Assembly: GCA_004151065.3 (NCBI GenBank)
Contig: NWUY0304816242.1
Span: forward strand, 1-34,322
Reading direction: 5' to 3'
Source: Larix sibirica
Taxonomy: Eukaryota; Streptophyta; Pinopsida; Pinales; Pinaceae
DNA: 34,322 bases
The notes beneath the pieces were generated by a model. It did not search any database. It was given only the letters and a program-made list of their open reading frames with translations, and was not told the origin of the DNA. Positions 20,301 through 30,420 of this stretch are shown here, piece by piece; position 1 is the first letter of the stretch; every line of letters starts with the position of its first letter. Made by a program: the position numbers and the translations under genes.

Positions 20301-23000
20301 CCAGAAAGTACATCATGGACTACATGTTTTTCTATTAACCTAGTTATATTTAAGGGAATGTATATGACTTATACATCCTACGATTAATTAATAATCATAT
20401 ATATTTATGAGCACAAGTTAAACATAGCCTGATTTCTCCTAAGGTATAACACCCTTACTCATGTTAGCACCAAGATATAAAATGCACTAAATAATAAGGA
20501 TAACCCGACCGTAATAGAGTAAATAATGAGCTAATTTAATTACAAATAGCTAGACCTATCTGAGCACGTTTACAATATCAGGACATTGAGGAGTACGATG
20601 CTAGTTAACGACGACCACACCTTATATGCCTTACTTATTGGGCTCTATGCTCGTACTGGGTTATAGCTTTACTTTAACTCATGTATTCATATGCAACTAG
20701 TAATCAGCTAATCCTAAGAATATTTGTAATACTCAGCTATAAGTTTTAGTGGTCAGTAATATACCTATTTACTATATTTATGTACGCTCTTACTCTATAC
20801 CAATAAATACTAACCCGCTTGATTACATGGCTATGATTTTGCAGGGCTCTTTAAGAGACAATATGATTACATATACCATAACTAGCTAAATTAATTAGTA
20901 AATCTAAGCCCTGAATACGTTTTCATCCATGGTTTATGACGTGTTCTTTTATTGACTATCTTCGTCATCTTAGAATGGCAGCCTACATGCAAAGAGCTCT
21001 ATAGTAGGTAAGTGAATCGGACTTTTAGCCTTACTATCTATGGAGTTGAACCATCATTCTTTATATCCACCAGTATAGAGTACGAGCCTGTTTGACTTTA
21101 ACCTGTAATTAATAGCTAACTATATTAACCTTTCTCTAGTTAGACCATTTAAGGTATGTAATTAAGGTTTTCCATTATTCTGAGTCAGAGTCTTACTGTC
21201 ACTTCACCTTGCTGGGATTGAACTAGCTTATTAAGCACTGAGTTAGCCATTAAATTAGAACTAAAGTTCCTTAGTCCTAGTAATTTAGCATAAATATTTA
21301 GGTTAACCAAATTCTATAGTATTATACAATATAGTAGAAAGCAATTAAATAGGCAGAATATTAATCCTTAACTTACTCTTATCCCTGAACTATAATAGGC
21401 TTATTAAATTACTCTATAACTAGTACCAATTACACTCCGTAAACATCATGAATTAAACCCGTGATTTACTACTTGCCGAGTTACAAGGAATAAAGTACTT
21501 AAGATCAAATTGCAGCTCACTATTATATATCAGCATAAATCCTTTTTACAAGCTCATTAGCTAATATATTATGCACCTAAGCACCATTCCTTTATAGTCT
21601 TACGGTATTACTTTCTATTGATTCATAGTATTATTTACGCCTGATAAATTATGTGAGCCTGGTCACCATTTTCAATTACGGCTTAGCAGCTTATTCAGAT
21701 AAATTAATAGTCTGTAATTAACCACGAGGTGTTATAAGTCCACTGGAGCTTGGTAAATTAAAGGCCATATGGACGATTACGCGTTACATAGGATATCTAA
21801 TCAGGGTTACATGCACGTAAAACCAGCTTACAGGGTCTAATATACCGTGCTAACAAGTAAATAGGGTAATTTGTAATCACGTATTTACAGTATGTAGTAG
21901 TATGAGTGCAATTATACTAAGGTTTCCTATATGTCTTTTCCAGGTACTATTTCACTTATATTCCATGAGTGGTATTCATAATATAGAGCAATGCCCGTAT
22001 CATGAGCTTTCTAGTCATATGTTATACGGAACTTATTAAGCTATTACATGTTTTCTCTTGTACTACTAGCTCAGTGGTAAGTAATGGCTAGTGAGGACAG
22101 GTTACTATATGCCATAACTCCCTACTGATAGTTCAAAGCTCTACGGCCTGATGTGATTAAGCTTATAACTATGAAATATTAGGGTCGTAATTCAGTATAT
22201 ATATATAAAGTAAGGAAATAGAAACCCTAAGGCATTAATTCATGACATTTTCTCTAAGCTGCTTACGATAAAGTGGCACATCCATGTTAAAAGAGCCTGT
22301 TCTCGAGATAATACGTACCTCAAGTACTTATTAATTAGAGTCCATAAAGTAACACGTCACGAGTAAGGGAATACTATATATAGTTCAGGACTTCCAGCTA
22401 ATTACGTAAATATAAAATTACGCACTACTTGGCTTCGTACTCGTAGTCAGTAGCTCTTACACTGGTGAATCTATGTAATGTTTTCCTATCCACGGGTAAT
22501 TTCATTAGTATACAAGCTATAAGGCACTAGCTTATCGCGTCGTGCATCATTAACTATAAAACAGTGATTTGTTACTACGCTCTGAAATCATAGTAGATAG
22601 TGATAAGCACCTTACCTAGACTATAAATAAGCTGTCCAACGGTTCATTACGTCATGGTCAGCTTACTTCTTCTTGTAACTAGATAAAGCATATGTACTGT
22701 CTAACCATAAGCATGGAAATCACCATACGGCTAACCAAAATATTAGAATATATGCTTCATTATGTATCATAGAGTCATAACCGCGTTTTAAGTATAGAAT
22801 TATAAAGCTCACATATATATTTACTACTGTTATAGAGAAACACTGTTACCGGTTTGCTCTTGCAGTCTAGCCTAGTAGGTATGGTTATACTTAACAATTA
22901 GGCTTATTAGCTCCTGTATAGCCAGATTCATTCAAGCTTAATTAATACATGGGTGCTGAGTACTAGGCCAGCTACGTGGAGAAAGCTAGACCACTATAAT
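17330..23000. repeat. TpA-rich ORF desert built from recurring short words
   Basis: Over 5.6 kb stop codons are dense in all six frames and the longest frames are about 80-105 codons. TpA is visibly over-represented: in 18061-18120 I count 13 TA steps where base content predicts about 7. Words recur far above chance: accacgaggt at 18988, 20244 and 21721; gggtaattt at 18367, 18838, 21864 and 22494; gagcctgtt at 19162, 21084 and 22293. This suggests an old, heavily diverged family of short repeats. I find no tRNA, rRNA or protein gene. It joins, without a sharp edge, the decayed nad4L-nad5 segment. Confidence 0.5.
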
Positions 23001-23129
23001 GGTGTATGATAGATCTCTTATAGTAGCATGAATAGTGAGCAGGAAGCTAGCTCGTATACCTTAAATATATCTGATTACGAATTAGTACTGATTAAAAGGC
23101 TACGTAGAATGTAATGATGTCTAGTCTGA

Positions 23130-23480
23130 TCAGGATTAGTAGTACTGCAATTATGTAACACTTTACATTTTATCAGCATGAGAGTGTAGTTAGCAATACT
23201 CAGTAGAGTGATAGTCCATGAACTTGAAATCAGAGATAAAACATACGTGGTTAAGGTGATCTGTGATACAATTGATATACTAGATGATTAGAGTCGAATG
23301 ATCCTGCTTACAGATAGAATTCATGTAATTAGTGTAGTAACTAGAGCTCCTGCTAGAGATATAGTGTTCAGAGCATAAGAGTGGTGATAAGTCCACTAAT
23401 GGATATTATAGTTGCACGTCTTGAAAGTGCATTACGACTATATAGATCAGCTAGATCAGAGTAAGAATGATAACGAGCTC
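23130..23480 (-). pseudogene. Membrane-protein-like decayed frames, possibly mitochondrial
   Basis: On the minus strand hydrophobic text runs through linked frames, for example ISLAGALVTTLITWILSV near 23350 and ITLTTYVLSLISSSWTIT near 23250. One tryptophan would need UGA. The segment lies downstream of the nad5 remnant on the same strand and has similar base use, so it may be another decayed mitochondrial membrane-protein gene. I could not match it to a particular subunit. Confidence 0.25.
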
Positions 23481-23815
23481 TTACCTGAACTAATACCTTA
23501 ACTGCTCGAACTCGCTTTATTGGATGTGTTTATTTAAGCCTGCTTGCATATTCTACGACGCATACGTTTTCTGAGCGCTAATAAATACAGTGTTTCGTGT
23601 AGTCCAGATAGTTGGATCTTTACTCCTTGTAGAGCATTGTTAAATCCATACAGAGATGCATTAATCGCTCTGAGCTAGGACTGATGTAGTTCTACGGACA
23701 TATTATTACGAGCTTAGTCGAGCCAGTGCTGATCCTAGTGTGTAAAATGCATTGATTGAGTCAGCTGCTATGTTTTTATTAACTGGGCTAACATAATAGT
23801 TGTACAACTACTTGA

Positions 23816-24196
23816 CTAGCTGCTGTATGACTCACATGGAATCAAGGTAAGCGTAATCAGTGGCGCATTAACACGTGAGAAATATGCCTTAATTAGTGCA
23901 TTCCATGTACGTTGAATACTCTTAACAGGTGTTGTCTTGTTAATCACGAGCTTATTTATTATATCGCGATTCCTGAAGAGCCCAAAGCGGATGGAAAGGC
24001 TGGAGAAATATAGTATGCAAGGATTTGAACCTGACGTCACTCCTGTACTCAACGAGCATAGTATAGGCCGGATACTGTCTATCAGTGACAAGACGCTTAT
24101 GCTATTTATGATTCGGGCAGACATAAAGCTCATTTTATCATGGTGACATGATATATGCAACCTGATGTTATAGAATATTCTCTGTATCGTTACCAC
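23816..24196 (-). CDS. Unassigned ORF of 126 aa next to the nad5 remnant
   Basis: This is the longest minus-strand frame in the 17-26 kb region. It follows the nad5 remnant on the same strand and could be its diverged C-terminal part, another mitochondrial frame, or chance. The product is mildly hydrophobic (INSISVLSLIDSIRPILCSL) with a basic C-terminal half. I do not recognise any motif. A plus-strand frame of 69 codons overlaps it. A T-arm-like word (ggttcaaatcc on the minus strand) near 24020-24030 does not fold into a full tRNA. Confidence 0.2.
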   Translation of the reverse strand: MVTIQRIFYNIRLHISCHHDKMSFMSARIINSISVLSLIDSIRPILCSLSTGVTSGSNPCILYFSSLSIRFGLFRNRDIINKLVINKTTPVKSIQRTWNALIKAYFSRVNAPLITLTLIPCESYSS

Positions 24197-24229
24197 ATGC
24201 TAATTTACCCGGGACCTTTTGTCTATCGT

Positions 24230-25651
24230 ATACGTATTCCGTGCTTAAACTACAATAAAGTACGATAAAGTCCTGAATGCTACTTATATCACAACCTTGG
24301 GTAATACAGACAAGATACAGAAATAGAACCTTGATACAAAGTGCTCTGAGCTAATCCTGCCTATGCTAATACTGCCTATATAGATTGCGGTTTATACAGG
24401 TTAGCGAATACGAGTAGTGATATGGCACCAATTCAGATGAATAGTCCATACGACTCAAATATCCTAGTGTCTCTTGCTAGCCAGTAGAGTGTCAGTCCAT
24501 GCTAGTAGTTCTACAGCACCTGGATCAAGAACATGTTAATAGACCTAGGTGATATCACGTATTTGTTATAGATAACGTATACGGCTCACTATCCACTTAT
24601 TGCCAGTCCAAGTCCTGACTCTGTAATAGATATAAGTACACCTTATATTGGTGAGCAGACGCAAACTCTGATAAGATACTACATATCTAGATAGATAAAG
24701 AGTGCAAGGATCACATATGGAATAGCTCTGATTACAGATTGTTCATGAAGTAGTCTTGGAGTGAAAAATGTAAGCTATGCAGTGATCATAGCTGTGATTC
24801 GACCTATTAAATATACTAAGCTGTCCACTGAACTCGAATTGTCCTTATGCTCACTCTAGAATTCGGTCCTTAGAAACCGCTTAGTCATGCAAGAGCCATT
24901 AGTGAATGGTAACAAGCTCTGGTTGATCCGCCTGGGCCTTAAACATAGCGTGGTTAACTAGGTGTAATAGTGCTCGTGTCGTATTATGGACAATCCTGGA
25001 GCCATAGGTATTCCATCTAAGGAACATGTAGAGTAAGCGGATAACCTGCACGACGTCGAGTAGACCAGTTGTTGCAGCCAGGAATGCTGTTACAGCTCGA
25101 TTCATGTAATAGGTGCGTATTAGTAAATTAGATTGCAGTAGTAGATAGACACCAGCAGATACACGAGTCTAACCTGTAATTGCAGCCAATAGTACATAGT
25201 TAGTGATAGGCTGAATACTAAGAGCGTAATAGAGACTACCAAACACTCAGAACACCGCAACTTAATCCTACTGCATTACTAAGGCTTTAAGAGTGTAATT
25301 GCTATTGTTCTACGTAAGTATACTACTGTCAGACACGACTAACAGGGTTGTAATTACCTTTTTATGTTCCTAGGCTGAGAACGGAATATGATAATACCTA
25401 GTAATTAACTTATTATATATGCAAAAAAGGCAAGTGACTGTTCTCTGTTAACTACATGGCAGCAGATCCAACGATTCTTCTGGTACCTCTCAATTCTTTA
25501 GTACTCGTGATGATACTGTCCGAAGTAAACCAGCATAGATTCAGCTACCTAGTTCATAGAATGCTAGAGCTGTTACACCCGTAGTTGTACATGTAATGAT
25601 GTGTGCACCACTCTTTTGTCCAAGAGGCAGAGATATAAGTGCGATATACAT
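24230..25651 (-). pseudogene. nad5: Decayed nad5 of fungal mitochondrial type (NADH dehydrogenase subunit 5)
   Basis: Islands of NAD5, a proton-pumping membrane subunit of complex I, lie in the right order on the minus strand. The start is MYIALISLPL at 25651, then HIITCTTTGVTALAFYELGS; VFGSLYYA near 25245; VSAGVYLLL near 25160; AVTAFLAATTGLL near 25090-25055; HLVNHAMFKA near 24960; LMALA.LSGF near 24895; PRLLHEQS and AIPYVILALF at 24740-24690; and weaker text to about 24230. In-frame TGA at 25541-25543, 25247-25249 and 24885-24887 falls where Trp or an aromatic residue is expected, as in the fungal code. Plant NAD5 matches less well. Stops, frameshifts and missing segments make it a pseudogene. 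The C-terminal limit is uncertain. Confidence 0.85.
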
Positions 25652-25833
25652 ATATAATTTCATTTCTCCTGGAGTAAGCAACCAGAAGACGTAGTCCAAT
25701 AGCTGATTCTGCAATGATGTAGATACTATAAGTTTGTCCTAGAAACGAGCTAAGTATAATAGTTACTGCTAACAACATAATTATAGATAAGCCATTATGT
25801 TATACGAATCCATAGTACAAGTGATAGAGTCAT
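25640..25833 (-). pseudogene. nad4L: Decayed nad4L of fungal mitochondrial type
   Basis: The frame begins MTLSLVLW at 25833, loses its frame, then reads IMLLAVTIILSSFLGQTYSI, followed by YIIAESAIGL and LLVAYSRRNEIIYV. NAD4L is a small three-helix complex I subunit of about 90 residues. The LLAVT, GQTY.IYII, AESAIGL and LVA-Y-R blocks match its second and third helices. GQTYSIYII is fungal-like; land plants have GQVFALLV here. About four residues (usually AGA or similar) are missing before AESAIGL. It runs straight into the nad5 start with near-overlap, the usual fungal arrangement. The N-terminal third is worn away and no upstream gene is evident. Confidence 0.82.
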
Positions 25834-25859
25834 AACGAGGTTTTCTTTTCTAATTCCGG

Positions 25860-27300
25860 AATGGGCAGGTTATAAGCTATGCCACCCTGGCTAAGAATAG
25901 AACGAGTGCAGCTTAGTAATCCGAACTAAGTAAGGTACTATGACCAAGGTCAGGAGTCTTGTAATAGTATCCCACTTATTGCCAGTAGCAGGACGTATGC
26001 AAGATTAATAGAATACAGCCCAAACCTGTGACCTGTTAAGCAGAGCGTTACACAACTCGATATCTTCAGCCTCAATCACCGTACGCTGGAAGGTAAGGAC
26101 CCTTTTCTAAGGGGGGATTTATATGCTCAGAGCTGCTCAAAGCCGGACCCATCGATTGCCTTCTCCTCGTCACCTTGTCTTCCCCGCCCCACCAGGAAGC
26201 AAGCCAGCAGATAGGCCAGCAAGAAAGGTAAGAAACCAATGGGAATTCTCCCCTGGTAAGTATTGTTCCTCCCTATTTCCGTAAGTCTTTGAAAAGCCAA
26301 TCTTTCACTTCTTACCCTCAAAGGCTGGAAAGCGAGGAGATAGGGTGTTCAACCCGCGTAAGGTGGGTGTTCACCATTACCAACCCAACATAGTAAGTCA
26401 AATAAATAGATTATCCCCTTTAATATTTCCCCAGGGTCATACGGGTGAGAATCGGAAATAAACCAGTTGGCCGAAAACCTTACCAACACTTCCGATTGAA
26501 AGACAGAAAGTAAAGGCCTGCCCCGGTTGGTTCAACTACAGGTAGGTAGACTTGACCCCACTGGACTTTTACACTTAATAATGGCTAGATAGGGAAAGTT
26601 AGTTTTTGCTGTTATACGCGAGGGATGGACTTCAAATGGCTAGGGACTTGAACCAGTCGTTATAGATAGGGACTTGAAATGATCGTTATATACAATGTAT
26701 AGAGATACTATTTATTACGTAATTGAAATATTTTTTTCAACCTACTTATCCATCTCCCCTAGGATAGGTTGGCACAGGCCTCGCTACTCAGGCTACACTC
26801 TAAAAGTGAGTCATGCCAGATCCCATCCGTGTCAGAAGGAAGGAAATAAGTAGGAGGGGGACCATAAGGCTACAAACCATCAGGGGTCATAGATCTGGTA
26901 AGGAAAGATCGGGCAATATGGGCAAGAGAGCCCGCCTTTCCCGTAGCTCCGATAGACATCCGTAGAGCGTGCCCTTACGAGCTTGGGTGAAGGTGGCTCA
27001 GCCTGGTTGTGAAAAGAGCGAGCTGCTTGGGTGAAGTTAAAGCAGGGGTATCACCTTATCCATTCAATCAGGGGAGAATCAAATTCCTTTACTATGTTAT
27101 ATGGTACGTGCCCTTTTTTTATTCCCTCAACGAAGTCTAGCCATGCAGCCTCCCTCAAACTTACTACTTCAGAGTGTGAACGTATATATATAATCCCCTT
27201 ACGCGGGCGGGTTTCCCTTTCACAGGGACATCAGAGGAAGGAAACAGTAGAGAGGGCTTTTCAAATATCTACCTGCGCGTTCAAACCCTTACCCTTACCC
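25860..27300. other. Gene-free mosaic DNA
   Basis: Composition returns to more balanced bases after about 25980. I see no recognisable gene. The word gggtgaaggtggctcagc near 26984 resembles ggtgaaggtggcccaac near 966, a possible diverged duplicate. The frames at 26127-26321 (minus) and 27031-27309 (plus) have no supporting evidence. Confidence 0.35.
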
Positions 27301-28010
27301 AGTAAATAAGTGCAGAATGATCTGTAAAGAACTTAAAGTGACCTCCTAACAGATAGTGTCTAAATTTAGAAAGTGCATAGACCATGGCCAAACCTTCTCT
27401 CTTGGTGGTGGTATAGTTGCGTTCTGCCTGAGCAAGCTTCTTACTGGAAAAGTAAATAGGATGGTCTAAAGGACCTTCCCCTGGTTAGGCTAGCACTGCC
27501 CCTAATGCAATAGCAGAGGCATCCACATATACATGAAACTATGCCTTACAATTAGGGTATACTAGGATCGGGGCACTTACCTTCTTTTCCTTTAGGAGAT
27601 AAAAAGTTGTTTCACACTAAAGAGTCCACACAAATTGTTCTATCTTCTTAAGCAGCTTCTCCAACAGTGTTGTAATAGAGGCGTAGTTGGGGATGAAACA
27701 TTTATAGTATCCTGTGTGCTTTAGAGTAGACCGCAACTGTTTTACACTGGTAGGAGCAGGCAGATTTGAAATCACTGCAATTTGAGATAGTCCACTAGTA
27801 CTCCTTCCCTGCAAACAATGTGCCCAAAGAGTGTACTGAATGGCACACATAAAATGCACTTCTTTAGATTCAACGAAATATGAAGTTGTCTGCATCTTGA
27901 AAATAGAAATCTGAGTAATAAATATGTTCTTCAAAAAACTTGACACTGTCCAGTCATCCATGTATAGTTATAAAAACTTATGAATGAACTCCTTCCCCTC
28001 CGGAGTCGGG
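27300..28010 (-). pseudogene. Ty3/gypsy reverse transcriptase C-terminus and RNase H, broken
   Basis: The minus strand from about 28010 reads TPEGKEFIHKF, then the RT active-site motif YMDDW at about 27970-27956. In a shifted frame it gives LNLKKCILCVPFSTLFGHIV, then back in frame LPAPTSVKQLRSTLKHTGYY, the connection region typical of plant Ty3/gypsy. RNase H follows: FHVYVDASAIALGAVLA (with the first catalytic Asp), YTTTKREGLAMVYALSKFRH (with the catalytic Glu) and FKFFTDHSAL (with the next Asp). Three or more stops and at least two frameshifts inactivate it. The fingers domain, protease and gag are missing upstream and integrase is missing downstream near 27300. It could be the missing middle of the same family as the integrase at 8080-9116, but it lies 18 kb away. 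Confidence 0.9.
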
Positions 28011-28520
28011 AAAGTGGCTTTGCACCTACCTTAAGTAAGCAGAATGCATCCTCTGACCTGTCATGAAGGGGAACCTGTTGGGTCTTGGTATGGGCGTTTA
28101 ATTACCCCAGAAGGATGACCACCCCAAGCACATAGTACTTATGCCATCATACAGGTCCTGGTACGGATCCCCGTCTGAATCTCTGTGAAGGGCGAAATCT
28201 TATAAGGTAGGTGGAAAGTAGCAGATCGCAAAATAAAGATCTCGAGGGATGAGCGATAACCCGATAACCCGGATCCACATAAATTTGGCAAACTCATCCG
28301 TTGTCACCACTGTCACTCTGCCCTGAAGGGAATCCCGGTAAAGACAAGCTATGCCTCTCGAACCTTGAACACTCCCTGAGCTCCAAGTATCCTGTCTGCA
28401 AGCTGAAAAAATGATACCTTGTATATTCCGGGCAGTACTTTGGGTTCTATTCCAAAGCGTCTCCCCTTAATTACAGCTCTAGAGTTGCCTCGTCACCATA
28501 GCAGTCATAAGGGTGTAAGT
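28010..28520. other. No recognisable feature
   Basis: The stretch beyond the RT remnant keeps only a faint FPFMTG-like piece near 28060 on the minus strand. The rest shows no coding or repeat signal I can defend. Confidence 0.3.
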
Positions 28521-28525
28521 TATGG

Positions 28526-28593
28526 CGTAACGTTTATAAAAGTTGGCATAGCGTTTATAAAAGTTGGCATAAGTGTGTATACTGGTTGGCATA
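28526..28593. repeat. 21-nt tandem repeat, three copies
   Basis: The unit gcgtttataaaagttggcata occurs as a near-copy ending at 28550, an exact copy at 28551-28571 and a degenerate copy (ending tggttggcata) at 28572-28593. It lies within a 92-codon plus frame (28419-28697), so the frame's protein repeats; I do not count that as a gene. Confidence 0.85.
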
Positions 28594-28699
28594 GCGTATT
28601 CACTGATACCAAAAGAATAGTCATTTACACCTACCATAAGAATGATGATTTCAATTGCTTAAATTTCGATTGCTTATCTTATTTTACACCTACTTAAAA

Positions 28700-30420
28700 G
28701 GAATCAGATAAGAACCCGCAGGTCCTCATATCTCTTATTTTAATGGCCAGACTAATGAGAAAGGAAGATGAAAAGAAGGCATGAGTGAAGACAAATCCAC
28801 TACCAAGGAGTCAAACCCACAAGAGAAAACCACTATGCAATATGTGCAAATCACCAATCCCAAGAAAGCTCCAAGTGGGATCCCATGCATGTACACTAAT
28901 CTCGGTTAAAAACTCCTCGGAATCACCTACAATATAATGAATAATGTGCTAAGATAAAAACCCATGTGGTCAAACTGACATGCATCCATAAAAAAGTGCC
29001 AAGTGGAAAGATGGAGGGATTTCAAATCCGGAGAGAACCAGACCCTAAAAACTTATATGCAGAGGAGGAAGAAGTGATGAAAGATTCAGAATTCATTTCA
29101 ATTTTGATTTTATTAATGAGACGTTTCACCAACTTTCACATGGATAGGGGGATGACACAGCTAGGGCAATGGAATTGGTGCATACCTTACCTCTACATAC
29201 CTCCTTATATCTTTGATTTTTTTATCTGTCCATATATCTATCGCTACCCGCTTAGATATATTATATCTACCTGCTGATCTATTTATCTCTGCCTTTTACC
29301 TTATATCGAACTCGATTGATACTCGGATCTCGATTGATAACACCTCGAGATACATTACTTGGATCTCCATCCCTGATCTCTTACACCTACTCGACCTTCG
29401 AACTGTGGCAGAAAGAAATGCTTTTTGAAAGATAAAGAAGGAAAGAACCTTTTGTAAGGAAGGGGTTAGACAGCCGACGGGGGAGTTGCCCAACGTTATA
29501 GGAACCTGCCTCCCATGGGAGGGGACATTGTTTGCTAAACGTAAATATAGATAGACCTGGCCGTTACTGAGCGGCCCGAATAATACACTCCCTGGTTTAA
29601 CTATTCTGCGCCGGGTTGCAAGTATCAAAAAGCAATCAATCGCCAACGCGCCAATCCACATTGACTATTTTTATGTTTTAGAACCAATAAGGAGCTCGCC
29701 ACTTGCTAATACACTGGGCTAGGATGGGCTGAGCTACCGGACTGCTCAGCTGATCGACTCCGCTAATACACTGCGCTTCAGGGAAATGTTCTGATATGAT
29801 GGCATTACTTACAATGCACCTGTGAAGGGTCATAAATCATTGCCAGCCCATGACCATCAGTCACAGTTAGTCCTGATTCCCGGTTGACAATACCCAATAG
29901 AAACTTCCCACCGGTCATTTACAGGATGCCGAGAGAAGACGATGGCGGCCCTCCTCCCGTCGGTCGAGCGGCTCTACACCTCGCCCCTCATTAACAGGAA
30001 GTGCCAATATAAATGATGAGTGACCTGTTTCACGATGGAGCCTCATTTATATTCTGGCGGGGAACATGGTAACATAATCAATATCTTTCGGTGTATCGAT
30101 CTCTCCCCTCTCCCCGGCTTTAGCCTCTTGCAAAACGTAAGCATCAAGGCTCTCGAGCTCAAAGCAAATGCTTCCATCTCGCCAAACATAGGATGGTGTT
30201 CGTGCCAAGTTCTACGTGAGTGACCTATACTTCGTACCCACTAGTCCACATATAAAAATACATGTTTCCTCGTAGCTACTTATATAACATATCCGCTTCT
30301 TACTCTTGTTACTCTTCATACCGTAAAAATACAATAGCTACAGTAAAGGCACGCTGCACATGATGGTTTAAATGGAATAGAATCCGAACATATTGAACTT
30401 ATATATATATATTTAGTTAA
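28700..30420. other. Gene-free stretch with weak coding-like islands
   Basis: A diverged pair, gctccaagtggga (about 28868) and gtgccaagtggaa (about 28996), suggests a 128-nt duplication. The plus frame at 28966-29277 begins with a charged, coding-like part (KVPSGKMEGFQIRREPDPKN) but is not recognisable. From 29210 to 29370 there are atct/gatct-rich degenerate repeats. At 29941 a short frame MAALLPSVERLYTSPLINRK ends after 24 codons. None is supported as a gene. Confidence 0.3.

Noticed and set aside
21190-21300. gggattgaactagc, a T-arm-like word on the minus strand
   Set aside because: The stem pairs at only four of five positions and no acceptor stem partner lies upstream.
17330-23000. Repeat-induced point mutation as the cause of the high TpA content
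   Set aside because: CpA and TpG are not clearly depleted in the lines I checked, and that process acts on nuclear fungal repeats.
23990-24120. ggatttgaacc near 24020, like the reverse complement of a tRNA T-arm
   Set aside because: The T-stem has a mismatch, and no matching acceptor, D-arm or anticodon arm is found at the right distance.
26127-26321. Minus-strand ORF of 64 aa with a Leu/Ala-rich hydrophobic centre
   Set aside because: Too short, no motif and no neighbours; compatible with chance.
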